From positions 89,493 to 153,492 of the forward strand of contig NZ_JBLWTL010000005.1 in the NCBI RefSeq assembly GCF_048270095.1: 64,000 bases of DNA, in the 5' to 3' direction. Positions 8,410 to 17,229 of this stretch are shown here, piece by piece (positions within the stretch are counted from its first letter, which is position 1; every line of letters begins with the position of its first letter). Below the pieces are notes generated by a model. That model was not told where the DNA came from. It was given only the letters and a program-made list of their open reading frames with translations, and ran no database searches. Source of the DNA: Maricaulis sp048270095 (lineage in GTDB: Bacteria > Pseudomonadota > Alphaproteobacteria > Caulobacterales > Maricaulaceae). The position numbers and the translations under genes were made by a program.

Positions 8410-9402
8410 ATGAGCCCCGACCTTGCCTTTATCCTCGCCGCGGCCGCGGCCTTCTTCGCAGTTGGCGGCGTCGGCTGGGTCACTCTGGGTGCGATGGGCG
8501 ATGCCCAGTCGAAAAAACGTCTCGACCGGGCGGTCGGCGGGCGGCCTGCCCGTTCCAAGCGCGCGAATGCGACCCTCGACAGCGCCGCTCAACGGCGCCG
8601 CCAGGTCCAGGATTCGCTCAAGGACATGGAGCAACGCCAGAAGGATATCCGGAAGAAATCCATTACCCTGAAGGCGCGAATCCAGCAGGCCGGGATGAGT
8701 TTCACCCCGACCGCGTTCTGGATTACCTCGGCGTGCCTCGGTGTGGCCGGCTTCCTGATCGCTCTGGTGACCGGGCAAAGCCTGTTGGTCTCGGCAGGCA
8801 TTGCACTGGTTTCCGGGTTGGGCATGCCGCGCTGGACGCTCGGGTTGTTGCGAGGCCGCCGTCAGGGCAAATTCACTGGCGAGTTTGCAAACTCCATCGA
8901 CATCATCGTGCGCGGCGTCAAATCGGGCCTGCCGCTCAATGAGTGCCTCAACATTATCGCCCGCGAATCCCCGGAGCCGATCTGCTCGGAATTCCAGCTG
9001 TTGACGGAAGGCTTGCGGGTCGGTCAGTCACTGGAGGACGGGCTCGACAAAATGTGTGAGCGCATGCCGCTCCCCGAGCTCAACTTCTTCCGTACCGTGT
9101 TGATCATCCAGCAAAAGACCGGTGGCAATCTGGCCGAGACCCTGGGCAATCTGTCTGGCGTCCTGCGCGCACGCCGGATGATGCGCGAAAAAATCGACGC
9201 CCTGTCCGGCGAGGCCAAGGCCTCGGCGGCGATCATCGGCTCGCTCCCACCAGGCGTGCTCGCCATCGTCTACGCCACGACGCCAGACTATATGAGCCAG
9301 ATGTTCATCCACCCCACCGGCCAGCTCATGCTGCTCGGCGGCGCGACCTGGATGGCGATCGGGATCTTTGTCATGCGCGGCATGATCAATTTCAAAATGT
9401 GA
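8410..9402 (+). CDS. tadB: Tad platform membrane protein TadB
   Basis: 330 aa. A T2SSF-type inner-membrane platform protein: an N-terminal helix (about 5-30), a basic cytoplasmic segment, two central membrane helices (about 95-140), the T2SSF domain with DIIVRGVKSGLPLNECLNII and a C-terminal helix pair. It pairs with TadC around the CpaF motor. The start at 8410 lies 7 bases after a GGAGG within the end of cpaF. Confidence 0.94.
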   Translation: MSPDLAFILAAAAAFFAVGGVGWVTLGAMGDAQSKKRLDRAVGGRPARSKRANATLDSAAQRRRQVQDSLKDMEQRQKDIRKKSITLKARIQQAGMSFTPTAFWITSACLGVAGFLIALVTGQSLLVSAGIALVSGLGMPRWTLGLLRGRRQGKFTGEFANSIDIIVRGVKSGLPLNECLNIIARESPEPICSEFQLLTEGLRVGQSLEDGLDKMCERMPLPELNFFRTVLIIQQKTGGNLAETLGNLSGVLRARRMMREKIDALSGEAKASAAIIGSLPPGVLAIVYATTPDYMSQMFIHPTGQLMLLGGATWMAIGIFVMRGMINFKM

Positions 9403-9412
9403 GGCGATGGGC

Positions 9413-10411
9413 ATGTTCGGCATCAGCTTCAACGATTTGCGCGACTTTCTGACCGACCCGGAAATGCTTGTGATGGCGATCTCCGCCATCCTGGTCTTCG
9501 CCACCATCGTCACCCTCGCCGGGCCAATGATGGGCGGCGACAATCTCGACAAGCGCGTCAAGTCGGTTCGCAACCGGCGCGAGGAATTGCGCAAGCGCAA
9601 TCGCGAACAGCTCGAGGCCAATTCGCGCGGGCGCGGCGGCGGTTCGATCCGCAGTGTTGAAGCCAAGGGCGTGATGCGCAAGGTGGTGGATTCCCTCAAC
9701 CTGCAAAAGGCCTTCGAAGACCCCGCTTTGCAGATGAAGCTGCAACAGGCCGGATTCCGCGGCAGCCGCCCGGCGGTCACCTTCTACTTCTTCCGCCTGA
9801 CCATGCCTTTCATCCTGCTGGCGGGGGCCTTGTTCTATGTCTTCATGGTCAATGATTTCGGCCTGCCGACGATCACCCGGGTCTGTTTCTCGCTCGGCTT
9901 TGGCATGCTCGGCTACTACGCGCCGAACCTGTATCTCTCAAACGCCGCCGCCAACCGTCAGCAATCCATCATGGGATCATTTCCCGACGGGCTGGACCTG
10001 CTATTGATCTGCGTCGAGGCGGGCATGTCGATCGAGGCTGCCTTCCACAAGGTCGCCACCGAGATTGGAAATCAGTCGCTCGAACTGGCGGAGGAGTTGT
10101 CCCTGACCACGGCCGAGCTCGCCTATCTGCCCGATCGCCGTGTCGCCTACGAAAATCTCGCCAAACGCACCAATCATCCCGGCGTCAAGGCCGTCTGTAC
10201 CTCGCTGATCCAGGCCGAGCGCTACGGTACGCCCCTGGGTCAGGCCCTGCGGGTCATGGCGAAGGAAAATCGCGACATGCGCCTGGCCAATGCCGAAAAA
10301 AAAGCCGCTGCACTGCCTGCAAAATTGACAGTGCCGATGATTGTCTTCTTCCTGCCCGTGCTGTTCGTGGTTATCCTCGGACCGGCCATCATTCGCTTCA
10401 ACAGCATGTGA
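9413..10411 (+). CDS. tadC: Tad platform membrane protein TadC
   Basis: 332 aa from ATG 9413. A second T2SSF-domain platform protein, with membrane helices near residues 18-38, 125-165 and the C-terminus and the motif LICVEAGMSIEAAFHKVATE. The upstream ATG at 9407 is only 2 bases from the GAGG and is less likely than 9413, which is 8 bases away. It is the last recognisable gene of the plus-strand tad operon. Confidence 0.93.
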   Translation: MFGISFNDLRDFLTDPEMLVMAISAILVFATIVTLAGPMMGGDNLDKRVKSVRNRREELRKRNREQLEANSRGRGGGSIRSVEAKGVMRKVVDSLNLQKAFEDPALQMKLQQAGFRGSRPAVTFYFFRLTMPFILLAGALFYVFMVNDFGLPTITRVCFSLGFGMLGYYAPNLYLSNAAANRQQSIMGSFPDGLDLLLICVEAGMSIEAAFHKVATEIGNQSLELAEELSLTTAELAYLPDRRVAYENLAKRTNHPGVKAVCTSLIQAERYGTPLGQALRVMAKENRDMRLANAEKKAAALPAKLTVPMIVFFLPVLFVVILGPAIIRFNSM

Positions 10412-10472
10412 TGGCCTCAGTTGGCGCGCTATTTGAATAGTGTGCCCCATGTTGGACAGGTGGACACAGCCC

Positions 10473-10970
10473 ATGTTTTCCGGGCGCAAATCGGCGGACA
10501 AGCTCCGCGACCAGATCGATGCAGCGGATCTGGCTGTGGCGTCAGCCATGGCTGCGATCTTTGAGGATGATGTTGCGGCAGCGCGCAAGGCGCTGGCGGC
10601 TGCGCCGAAAACCCATTTCGCGGATATGGGCTGGAAGGTGGATCTCGCCACGGCGATGATCGAGCTCAAAACGGGACGTCACAAACAGGGAATCCAGAAG
10701 CTGATCAGCGTCTGTGCCCGTCTCGACGACACTTCGATGGGCCGCGACGACAAGAATTATCTTCGCCTGTACGCGCTCTATCGAGCCAGCGAAGCCTCCA
10801 AGGGCGGCAAGGCACCGATGGAAATGCGGATTCTTGTGGAAGATTTCCGCTTCGATCACACCATGGTGACGCCCTTGCTGCGCAAGGACTTTCCGCTCAA
10901 GAAAATGGATGATGCCGAGATCGCGCCGCCGCCACCGCCGCCGCCCGCCATTCCGCTTGTCGAAAGCTGA
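10473..10970 (+). CDS. Hypothetical protein with proline tail at end of tad operon
   Basis: 165 aa from ATG 10473, which has AGGTGGA 8 bases upstream; ATG 10449 and GTG 10440 are alternatives. No signal peptide or membrane helix is visible. The body is alpha-helical and charged, with helix pairs that could be TPR-like (AAARKALAAAPKTHFADMGW; IELKTGRHKQGIQKLISVC). It ends in seven consecutive prolines and IPLVES. It lies 61 bp after tadC in the same direction and converges on tadD, so it may belong to the pilus operon. Function is not recognised. Confidence 0.7.
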   Translation: MFSGRKSADKLRDQIDAADLAVASAMAAIFEDDVAAARKALAAAPKTHFADMGWKVDLATAMIELKTGRHKQGIQKLISVCARLDDTSMGRDDKNYLRLYALYRASEASKGGKAPMEMRILVEDFRFDHTMVTPLLRKDFPLKKMDDAEIAPPPPPPPAIPLVES

Positions 10971-11021
10971 TCCCGGACTTCCGGTTTCGATCAGCCGACT
11001 TCAATCCCGGAACCGAAGACG

Positions 11022-11816
11022 TCAGTCCCCGCGCAGCGAATCATAGCTGCGTCGTGAGGTCAGCATGGCGCGGACATAGGCCATATTCGATTCGGCCATC
11101 GCCGGTGTGACATCATAGCGTGCCACTTCCTCGGCTTCCGCGAACCGGCCCTGCAAGGCAATCACAAGGGCGAGATTCTGGCGTACTGCGGCTTCGGCGC
11201 CGGGCCGGATCATGGCTTCGCGCAACATGCGCTCGGCGGTTTCCGCTTCGCCTGACAGCGCATGGGACAGCGCCAGATTGGACATTGCCGTTGGCTCTCC
11301 CGGTGAAAGAACCAGGGCGCTGCGGAAGCTTTGCCGGGCCTGGTCGGGCTGGCCACCCTGCTCATAGGCGACGCCGAGCGTGTTGAAGACGCGCCAATTG
11401 GTCGGATCAGCCTGCGCCGCCCGGCGCAGCGGCTCGGTGGCGCGGGTGCCGCGGCCGGTTGAGGTGAGGGCGGTTCCATAGGCGAGCAGTAATTGCGGGC
11501 TGCCCGGATGGAGGGCCAGGGCCTGCTGCGCAATCTCGATGGCCCGCTGTGGATTGCCCAGCTGGCGCAGCGCATTGGACAATTCATAGGCCGCTTCAAG
11601 ATCGGAAGGGTTGAGTTCATGCGCCTCGGCCCAGAATGTCGCTTGGGTCAACATGTCCTGGCTTCGGATCGCGACCCGTTCCTGACTGGTTGCGGGCACG
11701 ATGCTGCGCGCATCGAGTTCGGCGGCGAGCGCCTGCTCCTCGTCGGTGCGCGCTGTCGTCGCGCACGCGGTCAGAACAAGGGCGGCAAGGGGGATGGCGA
11801 GGAATGAGATGCGCAT
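11022..11816 (-). CDS. tadD: Tad pilus lipoprotein TadD (TPR)
   Basis: 264 aa from ATG 11816. A signal peptide with lipobox LTAC (Cys18) is followed by tandem TPR-like repeats between about 70 and 230 (DLEAAYELSNALRQLGNPQR; NWRVFNTLGVAYEQGGQPDQ; PTAMSNLALSHALSGEAETA). TadD-type lipoproteins are required for Tad pilus assembly. It is encoded opposite to the rest of the cluster and converges on the unknown gene at 10473. A longer reading frame upstream would cross the promoter of the aminopeptidase gene and is not supported. Confidence 0.88.
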   Translation of the reverse strand: MRISFLAIPLAALVLTACATTARTDEEQALAAELDARSIVPATSQERVAIRSQDMLTQATFWAEAHELNPSDLEAAYELSNALRQLGNPQRAIEIAQQALALHPGSPQLLLAYGTALTSTGRGTRATEPLRRAAQADPTNWRVFNTLGVAYEQGGQPDQARQSFRSALVLSPGEPTAMSNLALSHALSGEAETAERMLREAMIRPGAEAAVRQNLALVIALQGRFAEAEEVARYDVTPAMAESNMAYVRAMLTSRRSYDSLRGD

Positions 11817-11934
11817 GACGGGACCATTTACTGCGAGCCTGGCTTGAATCTGCGCCCGCCCGGTCAAGAATGCGTTAATACACACGGCGCCGGCGATATC
11901 GCCGCACCATGATCCCGCAGGGAAGGTCAGCCCC

Positions 11935-13293
11935 ATGAATTCGTTTTTCTCGTCCTCGGCTTCGGCGCGCACCGTTCGTCTGGTCAGCCAGGCGCAGCGC
12001 GACGATGTGGTCGCCCAGCTTCCGGCCGCCGAGCGCCCGCTCGCGGCGGGTTTCGCGGGCAAGCCTGGCCAGATCGTTCTGCTGCCATCCGACAGTATTT
12101 CGGGAGCCTTGTTCGGGATCGGCAATGGCGAGGATGCGTTTGCCCTCGGCGCAGCAGCCTTTGGCTTGCCCGAGGGTGACTGGCAGATCGATGACATGCC
12201 TGACGCGCTCAATCCCGGCCTCGTTTCGCTCGCCTGGGCGCTGGGCAGTTATCGCTTTACCCTGTTCAAGGCCGCTGAGCGCGAGCCTGCGCGCCTTGTG
12301 CCGCCTGCCGGGACCGATATCGCCGAAATCACGTCGATTGCCTCTGCGGCGATGCTGACGCGCGACCTGGTCAATTCCCCGGCGGATATCATGGGCCCGG
12401 AGGGGCTCGAAGCGGCCTTCCGGAAACTGGGTAAGCAGCATGGCGCCAAGCTCACCGTCACCAAGGGCGACGCGCTTTTGAAGCAGAATTTCCCGATGAT
12501 CCATGCCGTCGGCCGCGCCGCCGGCGAAGCGCCGCGCCTGCTCGAACTGGAATGGGGCGATCCGGCGCATCCGCGTTTGGCCCTGGTGGGCAAGGGTGTG
12601 TGTTTCGATAGCGGCGGGCTCGACCTGAAGCCGGCCGCCGGCATGCGCTGGATGAAGAAGGATATGGGCGGCGCCGCCAATGCAATGGGGCTGGCCCAAC
12701 TGGTGATGGCGGCGAAATTGCCCGTGCGGCTGCATGTCCTGGTGCCGGCGGTCGAGAATGCGGTGGGTGCTGATGCTTTCCGGCCCGGCGATATCCTGGT
12801 CTCGCGCCAGGGGATCACGGTTGAGATCGACAATACCGATGCGGAAGGCCGCCTCGTGCTGGCCGATGCGCTGAGCCGCGCCGTTGAGGACAAGCCGGAC
12901 CTGCTGATCGATTTCGCGACCCTGACCGGTGCGGCCCGCGTGGCGCTCGGCCCGGAAGTCATGCCCTTCTATACCGATGACGAGGCCCTGGCAGCGGAGA
13001 TTTTCGCGGCCGGAAATGCCGTCGCTGACCCGCTCTGGCGCATGCCGCTCTGGGATGGTTATGAGCGCGAAATCGAGGGTGATATCTCCGACATCGTTAA
13101 TAGTGCCGCCATCCCGCTGGCCGGCTCGATCACCGCCGCGCTCTTCCTGCGCCGCTTTGTCGGGACATCCAAATGGGTGCATTTCGACATTTTTGGCTGG
13201 AATCTGAAGGATCGCCCCGGCCGGCCCAAGGGCGGCGAGATGCAGGGCGCGCGTGCCGTTTACCAAATGCTCAAACAGCGCTTCGTAAACTAG
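11935..13293 (+). CDS. Leucyl aminopeptidase family protein (M17)
   Basis: 452 aa. A cytosolic dinuclear-metal aminopeptidase that releases N-terminal residues from peptides. The M17 signature NTDAEGRL is present, as are metal and catalytic residues in LVGKGVCFDSGGLDLKP and MKKDMGGAANAMG. The N-terminal domain (about 1-135) is shorter and less conserved than in PepA. GGAAGG precedes ATG 11935. It is transcribed divergently from tadD and followed after 33 bp by a MarR-like regulator. Confidence 0.93.
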   Translation: MNSFFSSSASARTVRLVSQAQRDDVVAQLPAAERPLAAGFAGKPGQIVLLPSDSISGALFGIGNGEDAFALGAAAFGLPEGDWQIDDMPDALNPGLVSLAWALGSYRFTLFKAAEREPARLVPPAGTDIAEITSIASAAMLTRDLVNSPADIMGPEGLEAAFRKLGKQHGAKLTVTKGDALLKQNFPMIHAVGRAAGEAPRLLELEWGDPAHPRLALVGKGVCFDSGGLDLKPAAGMRWMKKDMGGAANAMGLAQLVMAAKLPVRLHVLVPAVENAVGADAFRPGDILVSRQGITVEIDNTDAEGRLVLADALSRAVEDKPDLLIDFATLTGAARVALGPEVMPFYTDDEALAAEIFAAGNAVADPLWRMPLWDGYEREIEGDISDIVNSAAIPLAGSITAALFLRRFVGTSKWVHFDIFGWNLKDRPGRPKGGEMQGARAVYQMLKQRFVN

Positions 13294-13326
13294 GCCCGAA
13301 TCGATCACGGGCTTCAGGGTAGCAAT

Positions 13327-13728
13327 ATGGCTTCGCAGGCGATGACATCGCTTGAGATGATGAGACGCGTCTCGGCGGATGCCGTTCGCGGGGCTGCGGC
13401 CGATCTCACAGCGCGCCAGTTCGCGCTCCTGCTGGCGATTTTCATGCGCCCGGGACCCCATAGCGTGCGTGAACTGGCGCAGGCGCTCGACCTGCCAAAA
13501 CCGGCGGTGACCCGGGCGCTCGACGTGCTCGAACGCCTTGGCTTCATCCGGCGCAAGCGCGACCAGACCGACCGGCGCGATGTCTCGGTGCATCGCACTG
13601 TCAAAGGGGCCGTGTTTCTGTACGATTACGGCGAAACCGTTGCTCACCGCGCCGAGGAGACCGCCTCATGCCCGCTCTGGATCCCCGCCTCACACCGGCA
13701 CGCCCCGACCTTGCCGCTGCCCATCTGA
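13327..13728 (+). CDS. MarR-family transcriptional regulator
   Basis: 133 aa. A winged-helix domain spans about residues 20-100: ADLTARQFALLLAIF, then the recognition region VRELAQALDLPKPAVTRALD and the wing RKRDQTDRRDVSV. The last 20 residues are read through the first 61 bases of the next gene in another frame and look non-conserved (Pro/His-rich). The overlap is unusually long. It sits between the M17 and NlpC/P60 peptidase genes, all in one direction. Confidence 0.85.
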   Translation: MASQAMTSLEMMRRVSADAVRGAAADLTARQFALLLAIFMRPGPHSVRELAQALDLPKPAVTRALDVLERLGFIRRKRDQTDRRDVSVHRTVKGAVFLYDYGETVAHRAEETASCPLWIPASHRHAPTLPLPI

Positions 13729-14519
13729 AGGGGCAGGTCGAGGCGACGCGTTTTGTTGAACCGGTGGACTATCAGGCGATTGCCGCCTCGGTCGCGATCC
13801 GCCGCACGCCGGAAGCTGACGGCGCCGTGGATGACCAGCTATTGGCCGGCGATATTTTCGCCCTGCTCGAGGAGAAGGATGGTTGGGGGTGGGGCTTTTC
13901 CCGCGCTGACGGTTTTGTTGGCTGGGTCGATTTGCTGTCCCTGAGCCGTGAGGTTGAAGCGGTGGACCACCGGGTGACGGCGCTCCGCACCTACGCCTTC
14001 TCCGAACCGGACCTCAAATCCGAGCCTAACCTCTTGCTGTCGCTCAATTGCAGTTTCAGGGCCGGCCGTCGCGAAAGCCGCTATGTCGAGGCGATCGGGC
14101 TGGGCTGGGTGTTCGTGCCGCATTGTGGCTCGCTTGACGAGCGCGCGTCCGATTTTGTCGCCGTCGCCGAATCCTTTCTCGGCGCACCCTATCTCTGGGG
14201 CGGGAAAGAGAGCCTTGGTCTCGATTGTTCCGGCCTGGTGCAGATGGCGCTTCTTGCGGCGGGGACAGCCTTGCCCCGTGATTCCGATCAGCAGGAAGCG
14301 TATCTGGCCAAGCACTGGCGTGATGTGACCGGAAACCCGCAACGCCAGCGCGGCGACATCGTCTTCTGGCCGGGGCATGTTGGCATCATGACTGACAGCG
14401 AACACTTGCTGCACGCCAATGGCCATTGGATGGATGTCACGCTCGAGGAATTCGGAGCGGCTGAACGCCGCATTCGCGAAGCCCATGCCCCGGTCCGCGC
14501 GATATACCGCCAAGCCTGA
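13668..14519 (+). CDS. NlpC/P60 cell-wall peptidase with SH3-like N-terminus
   Basis: 283 aa. Cysteine endopeptidase of the NlpC/P60 family, presumably cutting peptidoglycan stem peptides. N-terminal SH3b-like domains (about 30-150) precede a catalytic domain with Cys in LGLDCSGLVQMAL, His in WPGHVGIM and a third polar residue in LLHANGHW. No signal peptide is visible at this start; GAGGAG lies 8 bases upstream of ATG 13668, and the N-terminus MPALDPRLTPARPDLA resembles the family, so the overlap with the MarR gene seems real. A terminator follows. Confidence 0.92.
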   Translation: MPALDPRLTPARPDLAAAHLKGQVEATRFVEPVDYQAIAASVAIRRTPEADGAVDDQLLAGDIFALLEEKDGWGWGFSRADGFVGWVDLLSLSREVEAVDHRVTALRTYAFSEPDLKSEPNLLLSLNCSFRAGRRESRYVEAIGLGWVFVPHCGSLDERASDFVAVAESFLGAPYLWGGKESLGLDCSGLVQMALLAAGTALPRDSDQQEAYLAKHWRDVTGNPQRQRGDIVFWPGHVGIMTDSEHLLHANGHWMDVTLEEFGAAERRIREAHAPVRAIYRQA

Positions 14520-14535
14520 TTTCCGCTTTTCAGAC

Positions 14536-14575
14536 AAAAAAAGCCCCCGGAACATGCGTTCCGGGGGCCTTCTTG
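14536..14575. terminator. Bidirectional terminator between NlpC/P60 and cytochrome c genes
   Basis: An 11-bp perfect stem (GCCCCCGGAAC / GTTCCGGGGGC, 14543-14568) with a 4-base loop. Seven A's lie on the left side, giving a strong U-run for minus-strand transcription of the cytochrome gene; CTTCTTGT follows on the plus side for the peptidase gene. Confidence 0.9.
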
Positions 14576-14594
14576 TCATCAGTCCGATCAGGCC

Positions 14595-15305
14595 TTAATG
14601 GCCGTCGTTCGGGAGCTCGGCAGGGGCTGCCTCGTCGATGGCTGCCTCCATGGGCTCGGTCGCATCCTGCGCCGCCGGCATGTCCACCGCGTCCATGGCA
14701 TCGGTCATCGCCGCTTCGACAGCGTCCGGCGCGTCGGCGGGCAGCGGATCAGGCAGGGCCATTGGTGTGTCCGACAGGCTGCGCAAATAGGCGATCAGGT
14801 CCATACGCTGGCCTTCATCGCGCAAGCCGGCGAAAGTCATCGCAGTGCCCGGTGCATAGGCGGATGGGCGTTCGAGATAGCCATCCAGCTCGGCATAGCC
14901 CCAATCACCACCCAGGCTGTTGAGAGCCTCCGAATAGCTGAAGCCCGCAACCGATGCGACAGCGCGTCCGACGACGCCCCAGAGATGAGGGCCGGTACCA
15001 TCGGCGCCGCCATTCTCGAAATTATGGCAGGACTGGCAACGACGGGCGACGCGTTCGCCGGCACCGATATCGGCACTGGCCAGCAGAAGTCCGTAATCGG
15101 TTGGGCCTTCCACAACGGCTTCCTGCGAGGCGGACCCGTCGCTCTCAAGCGCTGCCCAGTCAACCGGATACGCCGTGTTCTCAGCTGTCAGCTCGTCGGC
15201 TGCATGGGATTTCACCAGCATGTGCCCGAGTTCAGTGATCGCCAGGATGGCAAGAATGCCGCCAATAATGACGCCAGCAATCTTGTTGAAGAAGAGATCG
15301 CCCAT
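14595..15305 (-). CDS. Membrane-anchored class I cytochrome c
   Basis: 236 aa. An N-terminal uncleaved membrane helix (residues about 9-28) anchors a periplasmic cytochrome c domain: heme-binding CQSCH, GPHLWGVVGR, and a probable axial Met in APGTAMTFAG. A C-terminal tail of about 60 residues rich in Ala, Asp, Glu and Pro follows. This is the layout of the membrane cytochrome c (CycM/c552 type) that carries electrons from the bc1 complex to terminal oxidase in alphaproteobacteria; that role is inferred. It ends at a shared terminator with the NlpC/P60 gene. Confidence 0.92.
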   Translation of the reverse strand: MGDLFFNKIAGVIIGGILAILAITELGHMLVKSHAADELTAENTAYPVDWAALESDGSASQEAVVEGPTDYGLLLASADIGAGERVARRCQSCHNFENGGADGTGPHLWGVVGRAVASVAGFSYSEALNSLGGDWGYAELDGYLERPSAYAPGTAMTFAGLRDEGQRMDLIAYLRSLSDTPMALPDPLPADAPDAVEAAMTDAMDAVDMPAAQDATEPMEAAIDEAAPAELPNDGH

Positions 15306-15642
15306 CGACGCCCCCGTTATGATTTAGCCGAAAGTTGAGCCGTGTTTGGCATGCGCCGCGCTTGCAGGCAACAGGCTAGCGCGTTCCTGTGCATGCGGTA
15401 TCGCGCCGCATTTTGTGCTGTCTGGAGCCGGGGTGCAATATCTGTGGCGCGCTTGCGGGCGCAAAAGCCGGTCCCCACATGTCTGACCACGCCGGCAAGC
15501 GATCCATCGCCGGACGCTGCATTTGCCACGGAAGCGCCTTAATCCATGCCTTGAAAACACCGGATTGCGGGACGAGATCAGACCTCTAAGCCGCACGCAT
15601 TTCGCGTGCATTACGAAATTGTTACCTGAGGTTAATGACAAA
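15306..15642. other. Intergenic region between divergent cytochrome c and OMP genes
   Basis: 337 bp with no convincing gene. It must carry both divergent promoters. The only structure seen is a short hairpin, GCACGC-ATTTC-GCGTGC at about 15594-15610, 33 bp before the OMP start, within a more AT-rich stretch. Confidence 0.5.
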
Positions 15643-16167
15643 ATGATGCGTACCATTATTGCCGCTTCTCTCTCGGCTCTTGCGATCGGTTCGGTCGCGC
15701 AGGCCCAGGATACAAGTTATACTCTCGGCGCCGGCTATGAGCGCTTCAGTGGTGACGGTGTTGACCTTGATTCAGTCGTGCTGCGGGGTCGCTACGACTT
15801 CAATCGGTATTTCGGCGTAGAGGGTCAGGCCAATATCGGCGTTGGCGATGACAGCGTGACCGAGCTCGGCGTTACCGCCGATGTCAGCCTCGACTACGCT
15901 GTTGGCGTGTTCGGCGTTGTCCGCCCGTTCAGCAATGAATACGGCAATGTCTTCCTGCGCGCCGGCTACACCAATTCCCAGATCGACGCGAGCGTCGCCG
16001 GCTTCTCCGGCAGTGCCGACTCCGACGCCTGGGCCTATGGCATTGGCGGCGAATACCTGTTCGACAGCCGCAATGGTGTCCGCCTGGACTACACCAATTT
16101 CGATTATGATGGTGGTGGTAGCTCTGATGTCTATGGCATCAGCTATGTGCGCCGTTTCGGCGGCTAA
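15643..16167 (+). CDS. Outer-membrane beta-barrel protein (OmpA/OprF-like porin fold)
   Basis: 174 aa from ATG 15643 (15646 is equally possible). A signal peptide ends AQAQ near residue 21. The mature part is a run of alternating amphipathic beta-strands (SYTLGAGYERF, SVVLRGRYDFNRYFGVEGQA, NVFLRAGYTNSQID, AWAYGIGGEYLF, GVRLDYTNFDYD) and ends in YVRRFGG. This is an eight-stranded opacity/OmpW-like barrel pattern. Upstream in-frame starts would add a 40-residue non-conserved extension. A good terminator follows, so the gene is monocistronic. Confidence 0.88.
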   Translation: MMRTIIAASLSALAIGSVAQAQDTSYTLGAGYERFSGDGVDLDSVVLRGRYDFNRYFGVEGQANIGVGDDSVTELGVTADVSLDYAVGVFGVVRPFSNEYGNVFLRAGYTNSQIDASVAGFSGSADSDAWAYGIGGEYLFDSRNGVRLDYTNFDYDGGGSSDVYGISYVRRFGG

Positions 16168-16191
16168 GCGCCCCCGTTAGACCGCAGAATG

Positions 16192-16221
16192 GGGCCGTAC
16201 GCCAAGCGTGCGGCCCTTTTT
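16192..16221 (+). terminator. Rho-independent terminator after OMP gene
   Basis: An 11-bp stem (GGGCCGTACGC / GCGTGCGGCCC, one G-U pair) with a CAA loop, followed by TTTTT. Confidence 0.9.
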
Positions 16222-16232
16222 GCATTTGGGGT

Positions 16233-17156
16233 TCAGATTTCCCCGTCAGCCCATAATTCCACCAGGCGCCGGGCGATGGCGACCGATGGCGGCAACTGGG
16301 CCTCGCGATGTTGGCCGATGAGCATGGCGCGAACCTCGTCGCGGCTGAACCAGCGGGCATCTTCCAGCTCGTTCTCGTCGACGGTCACGGTGGCATCGGT
16401 GACCGGCGCGACCAGGCCGATCATCATCGAGGAGGGGAAAGGCCAGGGCTGGGTCATCACATAACGGATGGCGGCCGTGTCAGCGACGACGCCGGCTTCT
16501 TCCTGCAATTCGCGGGCGCAGGCTTCCTCGATGGTTTCGGCCGGCTCGACGAAGCCGGCCAGGGCCGACCAGATGCCCGGGGGCCAGCTGGCCTGGCGTC
16601 CGAGCAGGCAATTTTCGCCATCAATGGCGAGCATGATCACGACGGGATCGACGCGGGGGAAGTGCTCGGCCTGGCAGCCGCCACACACTCGTTTCGCGCC
16701 GCCGCAGACGATCTCTGTCGCCAGGCCGCAATTGGCGCAAAACCCGTGGCGCTCATGCCAGGCGAGCAGTGCCTTGGCGTGGGCAAAAATCGCAGCCTCG
16801 CTCTGGCTCAAAGCCATTGCCGCCTGGCGCGCATCCATGAAGGCGAGGCCGGCCTCGGCTGGTGGTTCCTGGGCCAGTTCGGTGGCGAAGACCGGATCGC
16901 CACGCAATTCGCCGAGATAGACCTGCAACAGGGCCGGGCCGTAGAGCCGGGCGCATTCGTCGAGCTTCATCCAGCCCAGCCCGTCGCCCCCCGCAATCGC
17001 CGGCAGGCCCCGGAACAGCACCATGGTCCAGGCATTCTCGCGGCCGGCCTGGGCGGCGAGCTTGTCAGGGTCACGCCGCAAGAGTTCACCGCGATCCAGT
17101 GGCGACCCGGCAAACACGAGCGGCGGCCGATTAATCAGGATGGAACGGTCACTCAT
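16233..17156 (-). CDS. nudC: NAD(+) diphosphatase NudC
   Basis: 307 aa. Hydrolyses NAD(H) to NMN(H) and AMP and, as known for NudC, removes NAD caps from RNA. A central zinc ribbon (CANC ... CGGC) is followed by the Nudix box GFVEPAETIEEACARELQEE and by the NADH-pyrophosphatase signature TQPWPFPSS. An N-terminal domain of about 120 residues is present, so the protein is full length. It converges on the OMP gene. Confidence 0.94.
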   Translation of the reverse strand: MSDRSILINRPPLVFAGSPLDRGELLRRDPDKLAAQAGRENAWTMVLFRGLPAIAGGDGLGWMKLDECARLYGPALLQVYLGELRGDPVFATELAQEPPAEAGLAFMDARQAAMALSQSEAAIFAHAKALLAWHERHGFCANCGLATEIVCGGAKRVCGGCQAEHFPRVDPVVIMLAIDGENCLLGRQASWPPGIWSALAGFVEPAETIEEACARELQEEAGVVADTAAIRYVMTQPWPFPSSMMIGLVAPVTDATVTVDENELEDARWFSRDEVRAMLIGQHREAQLPPSVAIARRLVELWADGEI

Positions 17157-17229
17157 GGCTAACTCCCGGGGGCAGGGGCAAGTCGCAGGGTCTACTCGGG
17201 TTCCGGACGCGCTTCAACGGGCGCCCGGC

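Noticed and set aside
11875..13647. 590-codon open frame on the minus strand
   Set aside because: Antisense to the M17 aminopeptidase, whose catalytic motifs are intact; composition is His/Arg/Gln-rich as typical of shadows in GC-rich DNA.
13327..14519. Frameshifted single gene (MarR fused to NlpC/P60)
   Set aside because: Each gene has its own ribosome binding site and complete domain; the NlpC start looks family-like.
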